Of a DNA stretch of 64,000 nucleotides, positions 44,116 to 53,079 are shown one piece after another. The stretch covers positions 59,602-123,601 of the forward strand of contig JAPLDJ010000001.1 in assembly GCA_026391805.1 (NCBI GenBank), read 5' to 3'. Numbering within the stretch: position 1 is the stretch's first letter; the number at the start of each line of letters is the position of its first letter. A program made the translations under genes and the position numbers. The DNA is from Bacteroidota bacterium. GTDB taxonomy: Bacteria > Bacteroidota > Bacteroidia > Bacteroidales > FEN-979. The notes below the pieces were generated by a model, which saw only the letters and a list, made by a program, of their open reading frames with translations, did no database searches and was not told the DNA's origin.

Positions 44116-45213
44116 TGTTTTGACATCCAGCGCATCCCGCAGCGCATTTCCAACGAGCATGAACGCCAGTACCATCAGCATGATCGCCAGGCCGGGAAGA
44201 ATGGCGAGTTGTGCAGAATCCAGGATGATGTACCCGTAATTTTCCTTGATCATCGAGCCCCACGAAGGCATCGGTGGCTGAACCCCGATCCCGAGAAAGC
44301 TCAGTCCGGCCTCGAGCAGGATCGCTGAAGCAAAATTTGCTGCGGATATCACGATCACCACGCCCATGATGTTGGGCAGGATGTGGTGAAAGATGATCCT
44401 GAAATTTGAGAATCCCAGCGCCCTTCCTGCCTCCACGAATTCTTTCTCGCGGATACTCAGGATCTGCCCACGCACGACGCGTGCAACTTCCACCCACATC
44501 GTCAAACCAACGGCAACAAATACCTGCCAGAAACCTTTTCCCAGTGCGAATGTGATGGCAATTACCAGGAGAAGGGTGGGAATTGACCAGACGACGTTGA
44601 TGATCCAGACCACCACCTGGTCGATCCAGCCGCGAAAGAAACCACCCAGCGCACCGATGGTGATCCCGATCAGAAGTGAGATGAACACGGAAATGAAACC
44701 GACCGCCAGGCTGACCCTGGTCCCGATGATCAGCATGCTGAGGTAGTCCCTCCCGAAACGGTCCGTCCCCAGCCAGAAAGTACGTGTGTAAGGTGCACCA
44801 GCCTCCCCGGAGGAAAATGTTTTTTCTGCAGGATGAAGGGTTGGGGAATCGGTATATTCCGTAATGATTATATGATTTCCGTCCCTCCTCCAGGATGAAA
44901 CCGGAAGGGAGGTAAACCTGCTCTTCTGACCGAAAAGCATAACATAAATAAAGTTGTGTTGTAAAGGCTCTTCATTTTTCAGCACCGGAAGGAAGGTGAT
45001 CGTTGTTCCGGGTTTTCTCAGACCGAGTTCCAGGTATTGTTCGTTGGCAAAAGGCGTATTGTCGGGCGAGATCAGGTATCCAAGCAGCGCAATCATCACC
45101 GCCATCCCGATAAACAGAAGAGACCCGAACCCAAGCCGGTTTTTCCTGAATTTCCTCCAGGCCAGGATCGACAAGCTTGCCGATGATTCGTACTGTTTCT
45201 TTTTGAAGAACAC
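44101..45213 (-). CDS. OppC/DppC-type ABC transporter permease (orphan)
   Basis: 370 residues. An OppC_N-like first helix (about 27-47) is followed by an about 90-residue extracytoplasmic segment, then LGTDRFGRDYLSMLIIGTRV, the start of the MetI-type permease domain, five helices, and the EAA loop EFVEAGRALGFSNFRIIFHHILPN. The C-terminal LEAGLSFLGIGVQPPMPSWG is the family hallmark. Substrates of the family are oligopeptides and related compounds. No second permease, ATPase or binding protein is adjacent, so the partners must be encoded elsewhere. Confidence 0.93.
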   Translation of the reverse strand: MFFKKKQYESSASLSILAWRKFRKNRLGFGSLLFIGMAVMIALLGYLISPDNTPFANEQYLELGLRKPGTTITFLPVLKNEEPLQHNFIYVMLFGQKSRFTSLPVSSWRRDGNHIIITEYTDSPTLHPAEKTFSSGEAGAPYTRTFWLGTDRFGRDYLSMLIIGTRVSLAVGFISVFISLLIGITIGALGGFFRGWIDQVVVWIINVVWSIPTLLLVIAITFALGKGFWQVFVAVGLTMWVEVARVVRGQILSIREKEFVEAGRALGFSNFRIIFHHILPNIMGVVIVISAANFASAILLEAGLSFLGIGVQPPMPSWGSMIKENYGYIILDSAQLAILPGLAIMLMVLAFMLVGNALRDALDVKTSTVN

Positions 45214-45293
45214 CTTTCCCTGTGTAATTATTTACAGCAAAGATCGAAAAGTTTAGGTTCTTCGAGGCAAAAAATGCAGAAATGCAAAAATGC

Positions 45294-45418
45294 TGGATGC
45301 TGGATGTGTGGGTAATGGAAATTGAGGTGAAACCAACCCTGCAGGGGTGAAATTATTCTAGCAGGGAGATGTCATAAACATTCAGGAACCCCGCAGGGGT
45401 GACATTATTCTAATTAAC
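45294..45418. repeat. TGGATGC units and two copies of a GCAGGGGTGA element
   Basis: TGGATGC/TGGATGT units lie at 45294-45307. Two near-identical 24-base elements of the form ACCCYGCAGGGGTGAMATTA followed by TTCTA occur at about 45338-45361 and 45389-45412, each containing a palindromic CCYGCAGGGG. Imperfect GAATTCCAGCATTCCTG repeats follow to about 45460. Confidence 0.75.
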
Positions 45419-45474
45419 GAAAATATCCCTGAATTCCAGCATTCCTGAATTCCAGCATTGTGATAATGTCTTGT

Positions 45475-45505
45475 TTTGAAATAAATCAAAAAGATTGTAC
45501 TTTTG
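45475..45505 (+). promoter_or_regulatory. Promoter of tRNA-His
   Basis: TTTG (45475-45478), a 19-base spacer and TACTTTTG (45498-45505) give a full match to the Bacteroidetes -33/-7 consensus. The predicted start is close to the tRNA 5' end at 45521. Confidence 0.75.
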
Positions 45506-45520
45506 CAGACGAATCAATAC

Positions 45521-45595
45521 GGTGGATGTAGCTCAGCAGGTTAGAGCATCAGATTGTGGTTCTGAGGGTCGTGGGTTCGAGCCCCATCTTCCACC
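45521..45595 (+). tRNA. tRNA-His (anticodon GUG)
   Basis: The gene starts GGTGGATGTAGCTCAGCAGG, where the first G is the extra G-1 that pairs with C73. The anticodon loop is TTGTGGT, giving GUG. The T-arm is GTGGGTTCGAGCCCCAT. A T-T mismatch sits in the acceptor stem near pair 6-67, but the rest folds well. CCA may be encoded at 45596-45598. Confidence 0.95.
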
Positions 45596-45597
45596 CC

Positions 45598-45630
45598 AAT
45601 CCCCGGGACGGCATATGTTTCGGGGATTTT
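45598..45630 (+). terminator. Terminator after tRNA-His
   Basis: AATCCCCG (45598-45605) pairs with CGGGGATT (45621-45628), an 8-bp stem with a 15-nt loop, followed by TTTC. It begins directly after the tRNA 3' end. Confidence 0.7.
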
Positions 45631-45663
45631 CATATATAGACATAAGACATTAAGATTTAAGAC

Positions 45664-45712
45664 CAACGTCCAATGTCAAATGACTAATGTCTAATGTCTA
45701 ATGTCTAATGTC
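45664..45712. repeat. TAATGTC heptamer array
   Basis: CAACGTC, CAATGTC, AAATGAC, then four perfect TAATGTC copies, running up to four bases before the stop of the thioredoxin-like gene. Looser units (AGACATA, AGACATT, AAGATTT) precede it. Confidence 0.93.
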
Positions 45713-45715
45713 TTA

Positions 45716-46285
45716 TTACTTAATTACTCCCGAAAACGTCGATCTGAAATCTTCCCACGGGGTTTTCTGGTAGGCATCCTCGCCGAAGTAATGCAGGATA
45801 GGCTCGAAGTCTTTGGCGCCCTGGTAGCCTGGAATGACCGTCAGCCACTGACTTTTCTCGTTCAGAAAAACATACGATGGATAGGTCATTTTCCCTTTGA
45901 GCAATTCTACCGCCAGCTGGTGGGTCGATCGCCGGCCTGCAGGGTTGGGGTTGGTGAAGGTCACACCATCAATGATCACGGTATCCTTGCGTTCAGCATT
46001 GAGTTTCACACAATAGAAATTCTTCGCCATGTAAGCGCTGATCACAGGGTTGGTAAAGGTTTCGGCATCCATTTTCTTACACCAGCCGCACCAGTCGGTA
46101 AAAACATCAATGAAAATCTTTTTCTGCTTCTTCTTGTTCAGCTGGTAGGCCTCCTCAAAACTGTACCAATGGATCTTGCCGGCCTCAGGCTGCGGTTTCT
46201 CACTGTCTTTTTTCTGAGCGGGGGAAGAAAGAGGCAAAGTGGAGATAATAAATGCGGTCAATATCAGGGGAATCGAAATTCGCAT
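45716..46285 (-). CDS. Exported thioredoxin-family protein
   Basis: 189 residues. A signal peptide (about 1-23) precedes a thioredoxin-like domain of the Thioredoxin_7/DUF255-like type: KIHWYSFEEAYQLNKKKQKK, FIDVFTDWCGWCKKMDAETF with redox Cys pair CGWC, and YPSYVFLNEKSQWL with the cis-Pro. The C-terminal tail (about 160-189) contains AYQKTPWEDF. It is likely a periplasmic thiol reductase. Start ATG 46285 gives the signal sequence; a longer frame reaches 46342. Confidence 0.88.
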   Translation of the reverse strand: MRISIPLILTAFIISTLPLSSPAQKKDSEKPQPEAGKIHWYSFEEAYQLNKKKQKKIFIDVFTDWCGWCKKMDAETFTNPVISAYMAKNFYCVKLNAERKDTVIIDGVTFTNPNPAGRRSTHQLAVELLKGKMTYPSYVFLNEKSQWLTVIPGYQGAKDFEPILHYFGEDAYQKTPWEDFRSTFSGVIK

Positions 46286-46390
46286 CAGTGGAAATTTCCG
46301 CAAAAGTAAAATTCTTTCTTCTACATTGTCGCGATTTAACAATAATTAAGATTAGTTTCCTGGTATGACCTGAGTTCATAAAATCTGGCC

Positions 46391-46418
46391 GAGGTCAGAG
46401 GACAGAGGTCGGAGTTCG
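46391..46418. repeat. GAGGTCA heptamers
   Basis: GAGGTCA, GAGGACA, GAGGTCG, GAGTTCG, the same GAnnnCn type as the arrays after dnaE, trxA and the hotdog gene. It lies upstream of the smpB terminator. Confidence 0.8.
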
Positions 46419-46420
46419 AC

Positions 46421-46456
46421 AAAAAAATCCCCTCGCCCTGATGGGAAAGGGGATTT
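46421..46456 (-). terminator. Terminator of smpB
   Basis: On the minus strand AAATCCCC (46456-46449) pairs with GGGGATTT (46432-46425), followed by a run of seven T (46427-46421). It lies 19 bases after the smpB stop. Confidence 0.85.
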
Positions 46457-46474
46457 AACAATCAGTTTCCGATA

Positions 46475-46921
46475 TCAATCATGGTGTCGGTCAATCTCCC
46501 GCTTTACATCTTTTTGCTTAAGCGTTTCCCGCTTGTCATAATGATGCTTTCCCCTGGCAAGTGCGATCGAAAGCTTTGCCAGCCCTTTTTCATTGATGAA
46601 AAGAAGGGTGGGTACAATGGTGAACCCCCTTTCCTTCACCTTGGTCTGCAGTTTATGAAGCTCTCTTTTCGTGAGCAGCAATTTCCGGTCGCGTTTCGGC
46701 TCATGGTTGTTGTAGGTGCCATACGTGTACTCGGCAATGTGCATGTTGATCACAAAAAGCTCATTCCCTTTGAAGGTGCAGTAGGCGTCAACAATACTGG
46801 CTTTGCCGTCACGGATCGACTTGATCTCCGTCCCGGAAAGCATTATGCCGGCTGTGAAATCCTGTAAAAGGAAAAATTCATGGCTGGCTTTTTTATTCTT
46901 AATGCTGACGCCTTTTTCCAC
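46475..46921 (-). CDS. smpB: SsrA-binding protein SmpB
   Basis: 148 residues. The N-terminus is [20 protein letters not shown], and [34 protein letters not shown] and GKHHYDKRE (the C-terminal tail that enters the mRNA channel) are typical. SmpB with tmRNA rescues stalled ribosomes; no ssrA gene is visible in the window. The start is GTG at 46921, three bases after the M16 protease stop, so both genes share an operon. Confidence 0.97.
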   Translation of the reverse strand: MEKGVSIKNKKASHEFFLLQDFTAGIMLSGTEIKSIRDGKASIVDAYCTFKGNELFVINMHIAEYTYGTYNNHEPKRDRKLLLTKRELHKLQTKVKERGFTIVPTLLFINEKGLAKLSIALARGKHHYDKRETLKQKDVKREIDRHHD

Positions 46922-46924
46922 CCT

Positions 46925-49747
46925 CTATTTCTTTTCCGGTTTCAGTGTCATCCTGACATAATGATCAGGTTGCAGGTAGTTGGTTGCAGAAAGCTTCAGA
47001 TCTTCAATGGTCACGGCGTTCACCCTGTCCTTGAAGTTCACGATGGTGGCCGGATCGGTCTTGTCGTAATAGATCGATGTGATCTTTCCGAGCCAGAAGT
47101 CATTCTTCTCAAGGTCGGTCTCACGCGTCCTGATCATGCTTTCCTTAGCCTTGTTCAGGTCTATGGCGGAAGGACCGTTTTCCCGGAGCTTCCTGATCTC
47201 GGCGAAAACTGCCTTGCTCAGCTTGTCGGCAGCTTTTGGTGAGCATCCGAAGAGGACAACCATCTGGAATCTCGGTTTCGGGAAATGTTCAGGTTCAAAC
47301 ATCACCTGCGGAGAATAGACACCACTCATCTTTTCCCGGATCACCTCAATGAGTTTGATCGAGATAATCTCTTTCAGCATGGTTAACTCGAGCAGATTTT
47401 TCGGATTCCAGTCGATTTTTTCTGAAAGAACAATTCCAACCATTCCCTGCGGATCAGTGCCTTTGTAAAGTGTGCGGTTCACAACACCCTTCGGGAATTT
47501 GGGAGATACGTCAACCCATGCTTCCGGTCTGTTCAGCGATGGCAGGCTTCCAAGGTACTTTGTCAGAAGCGGTGTTACTGAATCGACATTAAAGCTTCCT
47601 GTGAAAATGAACTTGAACTCCTTGGCGCTTGCAAACCGTTCCTTGTACATCTTGAAGAGATGGTTCAGGCTCACCTGGTTCAACTGCTCCGGCGTCGGGA
47701 AGATCACAAGGCGCTTGTACCCGGGGTAGGCGCTCTTGAAGAGGGTATCATAAAAGCTCATGATCGGGCTACTTTTCATGAATTTCATCTGGTTCTCCAG
47801 TTGCGACATGAACGCTTTGAAGGCCGTAGTATCCTTTCTCGGACTCTTGAAATAGAGGTAGATGAGCTGAAGCATCGATTCAAGATCCTTGGGTGCACAG
47901 TTCCCCCTGAACCCCTGCCTTGTGTCGTCGAGGTATGGGGTGATCTCGAGGGTCTTGCCTTTCAGCTTTTTCTGGAGTTCGATGTTGTCGAAATCACCGG
48001 CACCGCTCATTTTTATCACCTCTGCGGCATAGTTGGCCGACATGAATGCTTCATCCGGGAAGACGGATGTTCCGCCCAGGCAATACGCCGAAAGCAGGAT
48101 CTCGTCATTCTTGAACGTTGTCGGCTTAAGTGCGATGGTCACACCGTTTGCCAGCTTCAGCTCGGTGTATCCAAGCAATGAATCTGCTTTTTTGCTGACA
48201 ACTTTTGAACCGATCAGTTCTGTAGTGACCAGCGGCTCTTCCCTGAATTTATCCACATAGGCTTGCAGATCACTTGTCTTGGAATCTTTAATGATCTTGA
48301 GGATTTCTTTTTCAGTCGGAACCATGACTCCTTCTTTATCCGGTGCCATGACTAAAAGTCCGATGTTATCGTCAGAAACGTATTGTTTTGCAAGGGCATT
48401 GACTTCTTCCACTTTAATATCCGGCAAAATGTTTTTCAGGTATTTGAATGATTTCTGCGCACCGGGAATAGGGTCACTGGAGAGGAAGTTGTTGACGTAA
48501 TCATTGGTCAGATTCATCGATTCGGTCTTGTCAAATTCCTTGGCAGCCTGTTCATACTGGTTGAATATTTCTTCTTTCTGGCGGTCGAATTCGGTTTGGG
48601 TAAACCCGAAACGCTTCACACGCTCATTCTCGGCAAGAAGGATCTCAAGGCTTTTGTCGATCTGATTCTCTTTGCTCAATGCATATACACCATAGGCATC
48701 TTTATTACGGGCAAGGAACCGTCCGTAATCTGTGTTGGCATAGACATACGGTGATTCCGGTTTCTGGGCTATTTCACCAAACCGGTTGTTCAGCATTCCG
48801 GTGAACAGTTCCCCCATCACTTTTCTGCGGAAATCCCCCAGTGTTTTAACAGGTTCCTGCGCATGCTTGTAAAACATCATTATATAATTATAGGTCGCTT
48901 CTTTATCGGTTGTGATGGCGATCAGCGGATCCTGGTTGTCGGGAATATCGAAAACAGGTCTCGGTTTCTCAGGAGAAGGATTCGTTATTCCTGAGAAATG
49001 AGCCTTGATCTGTTCTTCAACCTTTGCAGGGTCGACGTCGCCCACTACGATCATGGCCATCAGGTCCGGCCGGTACCAGTCGTGATAGAAATCCCGCAAT
49101 ACCTGGTGTTTGAAATTCTCAATTACATCCACTTTACCGATCGGGATCCGGTTGGCATACATGGATCCTTTAAAAATGATCGGGAAGAATTTTTTCATCA
49201 TACGGTCCTGGGCGCCTAGTCCGAGCCTCCATTCCTCGACAATGATGCCGCGTTCCTTGTCGATCTCGCCGTCATCGAGCAATGCCTGGTGTGCCCAGTC
49301 TTCCATCACCTGGTACCCTTTGCTGAGCAAAGCTGTATCGTCGGTTGGCAGCTGAAGCATGTAAACTGTTTCGTCAAAACCTGTGTAGGCGTTGATATCA
49401 GCTCCGAATTTCACACCGGTCTTCTGCAGGAAATCGATCAGCTCATTGTGCGGAAATGTCTTGGTCCCGTTAAAGTTCATGTGTTCCATGAAATGTGCCA
49501 GCCCCTGCTGGTCGTCGTTTTCCAGTATGGATCCGGCATTCACTGCCAGGCGGAATTCGACTCGTTTTTCGGGTTTTTTGTTGGCCCGGATGTAATACTT
49601 CATGCCGTTTTCCAGCTGGCCGATCTTGACATTGGGATCCACAGCCAGCGGTGTCGTCAGGTCTACTTGTCCTGTTTGTCCCGACAGGATTGCTGAACTC
49701 AGCAAAAACAGGAATAGGAACGATGATTTAAAGAGATGCTTTTTCAT
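46925..49747 (-). CDS. Exported M16-family zinc metalloprotease
   Basis: 940 residues with a signal peptide (about 1-23). The inverted zinc motif HFMEH lies at about 85-89, and a distal Glu at about 160-165. Two M16 halves are present: an active N-terminal half and a C-terminal half lacking the zinc motif (about 515-940), as in pitrilysin and Bacteroidetes PqqL-like proteases. It is predicted to be periplasmic and to degrade peptides. smpB follows three bases later. Start ATG 49747 is supported by the signal sequence. Confidence 0.94.
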   Translation of the reverse strand: MKKHLFKSSFLFLFLLSSAILSGQTGQVDLTTPLAVDPNVKIGQLENGMKYYIRANKKPEKRVEFRLAVNAGSILENDDQQGLAHFMEHMNFNGTKTFPHNELIDFLQKTGVKFGADINAYTGFDETVYMLQLPTDDTALLSKGYQVMEDWAHQALLDDGEIDKERGIIVEEWRLGLGAQDRMMKKFFPIIFKGSMYANRIPIGKVDVIENFKHQVLRDFYHDWYRPDLMAMIVVGDVDPAKVEEQIKAHFSGITNPSPEKPRPVFDIPDNQDPLIAITTDKEATYNYIMMFYKHAQEPVKTLGDFRRKVMGELFTGMLNNRFGEIAQKPESPYVYANTDYGRFLARNKDAYGVYALSKENQIDKSLEILLAENERVKRFGFTQTEFDRQKEEIFNQYEQAAKEFDKTESMNLTNDYVNNFLSSDPIPGAQKSFKYLKNILPDIKVEEVNALAKQYVSDDNIGLLVMAPDKEGVMVPTEKEILKIIKDSKTSDLQAYVDKFREEPLVTTELIGSKVVSKKADSLLGYTELKLANGVTIALKPTTFKNDEILLSAYCLGGTSVFPDEAFMSANYAAEVIKMSGAGDFDNIELQKKLKGKTLEITPYLDDTRQGFRGNCAPKDLESMLQLIYLYFKSPRKDTTAFKAFMSQLENQMKFMKSSPIMSFYDTLFKSAYPGYKRLVIFPTPEQLNQVSLNHLFKMYKERFASAKEFKFIFTGSFNVDSVTPLLTKYLGSLPSLNRPEAWVDVSPKFPKGVVNRTLYKGTDPQGMVGIVLSEKIDWNPKNLLELTMLKEIISIKLIEVIREKMSGVYSPQVMFEPEHFPKPRFQMVVLFGCSPKAADKLSKAVFAEIRKLRENGPSAIDLNKAKESMIRTRETDLEKNDFWLGKITSIYYDKTDPATIVNFKDRVNAVTIEDLKLSATNYLQPDHYVRMTLKPEKK

Positions 49748-49864
49748 AAAATTTTTGTTTTGGGTGAATGGATGCGCAAATAATGGCCGCAAGTTAAGCA
49801 AATTTCGAAGTATTTCGCAGCAATAACCCTGAAAACCCCGGAGAAAAATCCGGCTCCTGCTGCC

Positions 49865-52312
49865 TCAGATCTTCAGCGTGATCCCCAAAAGAACATTGAT
49901 CAGGGCCTGCGGAAAATAACCGTTCGATTCATAATATCTGCCGCCCTGGTAGTAAGGATAGATCCATGCGTTGGTTTCGTACTTGACACTGAAGATGTTG
50001 CTGATCAGGAGGTTGAACCTGATCTCCCGGATCCATTTTGTCCGGATGGTATATCCCGCGGATACATTGTTCAGGAAATACGATGAAAGGCTCCGGTCAT
50101 TGTTTGAAGTGTTGTCAATAAATTGTTTCCCGACATACCTGGAGTTCAGCGTCAGGTAAAGATCCTTCAAAGGTATAAAAGTGAAGTTGTTTTGGAAGAG
50201 CATGCCCGGTGAAAAGGAGAGATCGGTTTTTCCAAGATAGTTGCTGACCTGTCCCGTAAAATTCCATGCTGAATCGTAGGTGTCTGAATATTCCGTAAAA
50301 TCTTTGATCCTGTTCATGCTGAAGGTCGAAGCAATATCCCATTTCAGCCATTTGAAAATATTGGCGCCAGCTGTGATCTCGATCCCGGTCCGGTAGGAAT
50401 GAGGAACATTCGTCATGATTGCTTCCCCAACGCTGTTGATCTTTCCTGTAAGGACAAGCTGGTCGGTGTAATTCATATAATATAGGTTCGCCCCGGCTCT
50501 GAAATTTGCCAGTTTCAGGTCATATCCCAGTTCCCAGTCCTTTACCGTCTCATTGGCAGGAATATTCCCCGGTTCCGATACTTCATAATTGTTCCGGTTG
50601 GGTTCACGGTTGCCGATGGCAAACGACAGGTAAAGATCCTGCTTATCGCTGATGTCATAATATATTCCTGCCTTTGGGTTGAAAAAGTTGAAAATATGGG
50701 TCTGATCCAGCGAACGAAGGTCTTCAAGGGTTCCGTTGATGGCGTAATCAACATACCGGTACTGAAGATCGGCAAAAAGGCTGAAACCTTTTAAAACCCG
50801 GTAACTCGCTTTTGTAAAAAAATTGAAGTCTTTTTTATCGCCGGTACTGCTGTACCAGTTCCTTGAATTATTACCGTTTGAAGCAAATTCAGCCCAGATG
50901 ACCTTCCCGTAATGGTTCCCCGCATAAATATTATATGCGCCCCCGACGGTGATCTTTAGATTCTCCTTATGATGATAATTGCCTGAGAAAGTGAACCCGT
51001 AAAAATCATTGCCGATCCATTTCTGGTTGATCAGGTCCGTGGTTGTGATGGTATCCTTCCCGATGATGACATTCTCCAGGTTGTATGATGAAAAGGATTG
51101 CGATGGCGCATAGCTCTCATAATAGCCGGAACCCCGTGTATAGTGAAGGGCCGCATTGACATTCAGCTCAGCATTGATCTCCTGTGAGAAGAGCAGCTGG
51201 TAATGTGTCTGAACGTAGTTGTCGGTTTGATTATCATAATAGGCCAGGTTTCCGTTCTTGTCCATATATTCACCGGCCGGATTGTAAGTCCGGTTGGTGG
51301 CAAGCGAATCCTTCGGAACACCTTCCCAGGCCTGGTACGTTTTTTCAGTTCCCGAAAGAATGTTCAGCCTCACTGTGGTCTTCTTTCCATAATATCCTCC
51401 CGATAGGGCAAAAGAGGTGAGTTTTGAGAACGCCCGGTCGATGTACCCGTCGGAAGTGATCCGCGAGATCCTGCCTTCAAAGGCGAACCGGTCTTTGATC
51501 AGCCCGGTCCCGAAGCGGAAGGTGTTTTTGAAGGTGTTGAAGGATCCGGCAGAACTGCTGAGTTCTGCATAGGGTGAATGATTCAGGAACGTTGACTGAA
51601 TGTTGATGGTGGCGCCGAATGCACCTGCACCGTTGGTCGAAGTTCCGACACCCCGTTGCACCTGGATGGTTCCTGTGGAAGAGGCAAGATCGGGCAGGTC
51701 TACGAACCAGACCCCCTGCGATTCCGCGTCGTTCAGGGGGATGCCGTTCAGTGTGACATTGATCCTGGTAAGGTCGGATCCCCGGATGTTGATCCCTGTA
51801 TATCCGATCCCTGTCCCGGCATCGGAAGTGACAACAACCGATGGAGTATTTTCAATGATGAACGGGAGATCCTGGCCCATGTTGACCTTTTCGATCTCCG
51901 CCCGGTTCAGGGTAGAATAGGTGGTGGGCGTTTTTTCCTGAGCCCGCGTTGCGATGATGTTCACCTCCTCTCCGAGAATGATCCCATGCTGCATGCTGAA
52001 ATCGATCACCGTATCATGGGTCAGGTGGAAATTCTGTGTGATCGCCTGGTAACCCATGAAGGAAAGTTTCAGGGTCCAGGTACCGGGTTTCAGGATCCGA
52101 AGGCTGAATTTTCCATCCTTATCACTGGCAGTAGTTGAAAAAGTATTATCAACCGATATGTTTGCTCCCGGCATGGGCTTGCCGGAATCAAGATCACGGA
52201 TCGTTCCGGAGACAACCACCTGGGAGAATCCGTAAAAGCAGGATCCGCCCCAGATGACGACCATCAACAATGATTTCCATAGAATAATGGCAATTTCTTT
52301 TGGTTTAAACAT
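49865..52312 (-). CDS. TonB-dependent receptor, probably for thiamine or a thiamine precursor
   Basis: 815 residues: signal peptide (to about residue 30), a carboxypeptidase-regulatory-like domain (about 32-110, VVSGTIRDLDSGKPMPGANI), a plug domain (about 125-235, INIRGSDLTRINVTLNGIPL) and an outer-membrane barrel ending in LINVLLGITLKI. No SusD partner is present. The TPP riboswitch directly upstream (52384-52456) ties expression to thiamine status, so the cargo is most likely thiamine, its phosphate, or a pyrimidine/thiazole moiety. TPP-riboswitch-controlled TonB receptors are known in Bacteroides. Confidence 0.93.
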   Translation of the reverse strand: MFKPKEIAIILWKSLLMVVIWGGSCFYGFSQVVVSGTIRDLDSGKPMPGANISVDNTFSTTASDKDGKFSLRILKPGTWTLKLSFMGYQAITQNFHLTHDTVIDFSMQHGIILGEEVNIIATRAQEKTPTTYSTLNRAEIEKVNMGQDLPFIIENTPSVVVTSDAGTGIGYTGINIRGSDLTRINVTLNGIPLNDAESQGVWFVDLPDLASSTGTIQVQRGVGTSTNGAGAFGATINIQSTFLNHSPYAELSSSAGSFNTFKNTFRFGTGLIKDRFAFEGRISRITSDGYIDRAFSKLTSFALSGGYYGKKTTVRLNILSGTEKTYQAWEGVPKDSLATNRTYNPAGEYMDKNGNLAYYDNQTDNYVQTHYQLLFSQEINAELNVNAALHYTRGSGYYESYAPSQSFSSYNLENVIIGKDTITTTDLINQKWIGNDFYGFTFSGNYHHKENLKITVGGAYNIYAGNHYGKVIWAEFASNGNNSRNWYSSTGDKKDFNFFTKASYRVLKGFSLFADLQYRYVDYAINGTLEDLRSLDQTHIFNFFNPKAGIYYDISDKQDLYLSFAIGNREPNRNNYEVSEPGNIPANETVKDWELGYDLKLANFRAGANLYYMNYTDQLVLTGKINSVGEAIMTNVPHSYRTGIEITAGANIFKWLKWDIASTFSMNRIKDFTEYSDTYDSAWNFTGQVSNYLGKTDLSFSPGMLFQNNFTFIPLKDLYLTLNSRYVGKQFIDNTSNNDRSLSSYFLNNVSAGYTIRTKWIREIRFNLLISNIFSVKYETNAWIYPYYQGGRYYESNGYFPQALINVLLGITLKI

Positions 52313-52383
52313 ATGACTGATCCTTAAAGAAGAAGAACTTTAACCATCAATCAATAGAGGGAAAAATAGTGTTGAATTCTGCT

Positions 52384-52456
52384 CCTCCCTACGCCGGCAT
52401 TACCCGGATCAGGTTCAAAGAGTATGATCTCAGCCCGTTTTTGGGCACCCCTATTG
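52384..52456 (-). promoter_or_regulatory. TPP (THI-box) riboswitch
   Basis: On the minus strand the conserved blocks occur in order: AGGGGTGCC, a P3 hairpin region, GGGCTGAGAT, then GAACCTGATCCGGGTAATGC and GGCGTAGGGAG. This is the canonical thi-box core. It sits 72 bases before the TonB receptor start and should repress it when thiamine pyrophosphate is plentiful. Confidence 0.95.
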
Positions 52457-52467
52457 GAAATGATGAA

Positions 52468-52475
52468 CAAAGATA
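52468..52475 (-). promoter_or_regulatory. -7 element upstream of the TPP riboswitch
   Basis: TATCTTTG on the minus strand matches TAnnTTTG and lies 12 bases before the riboswitch, so transcription would begin at about 52460. No clear TTTG is seen at -33. Confidence 0.6.
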
Positions 52476-52503
52476 ATTCAAAATTATGAATTGTAATCTG
52501 GTT

Positions 52504-52606
52504 CATAAAGTTTGTAATGTTCATAAAGTTCTTAAAGTTTAAAGACCATCAGCTCGTCAGTTCACCAGTTCACCAGTTCACCAGTTCGCCAGTTCACCAC
52601 ATCACC
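52504..52606. repeat. CATAAAGTT nine-mers and CAGTTCAC octamers
   Basis: At 52504-52540: CATAAAGTT, TGTAATGTT, CATAAAGTT, CTTAAAGTT. At 52557-52606: repeated CAGTTCAC and CAGTTCGC octamers. These two arrays have periods of nine and eight, not seven. Confidence 0.85.
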
Positions 52607-52640
52607 ATGAATTTTCCTATCTTTGTTTAAATTTTACACC

Positions 52641-53066
52641 ATGAAGCTGTTGATCATTAACGGTCCGAACATGAACCTGGTCGGGAAAAGGGAACAGGAG
52701 ATCTATGGGGCAAAGAGCTTTACAACATACCTGAAAAAACTCCGGAGTCATTACCCGGATATCCATATCGAATATTATCAAAGCAACATCGAAGGGGAGA
52801 TCATCGATGCACTTCATAAAGCTGGTTTCCTGTATGACGGGATCATACTGAATGCCGGAGGCTATACCCATACCTCCATTGCAATCGCCGATGCAGTGCG
52901 GGCGATCAAGGCCCCGGTGGTGGAAGTGCACATTTCAAACATCTTCGCGCGGGAATCGTTCCGGCATACATCATTGATTGCCCCGGTCGTTAAAGGAAGC
53001 ATCATCGGGCTGGGCATGGAGTCGTACCGCCTGGCAGTGGAAAGCTTTAAAACAATGATCGGGTAA
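52641..53066 (+). CDS. aroQ: Type II 3-dehydroquinate dehydratase
   Basis: 141 residues, standard for the dodecameric type II enzyme of the shikimate pathway (third step). Motifs: INGPNMNLVGKREQEIYG with catalytic Tyr, IILNAGGYTHTSIAIADA, and VEVHISNIFARESFRHTSLI with the catalytic His. ATG 52641 is used; an upstream TTG-type extension lies in the leader. It converges with a GT2 gene. Confidence 0.97.
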   Translation: MKLLIINGPNMNLVGKREQEIYGAKSFTTYLKKLRSHYPDIHIEYYQSNIEGEIIDALHKAGFLYDGIILNAGGYTHTSIAIADAVRAIKAPVVEVHISNIFARESFRHTSLIAPVVKGSIIGLGMESYRLAVESFKTMIG

Positions 53067-53079
53067 TAAGGATTTATTC

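Noticed and set aside
45521..45595. tRNA-His as a pseudogene because of a T-T mismatch in the acceptor stem
   Set aside because: The anticodon, T-arm, D-arm, G-1 to C73 pair and strong promoter are intact; one mismatch is tolerated.
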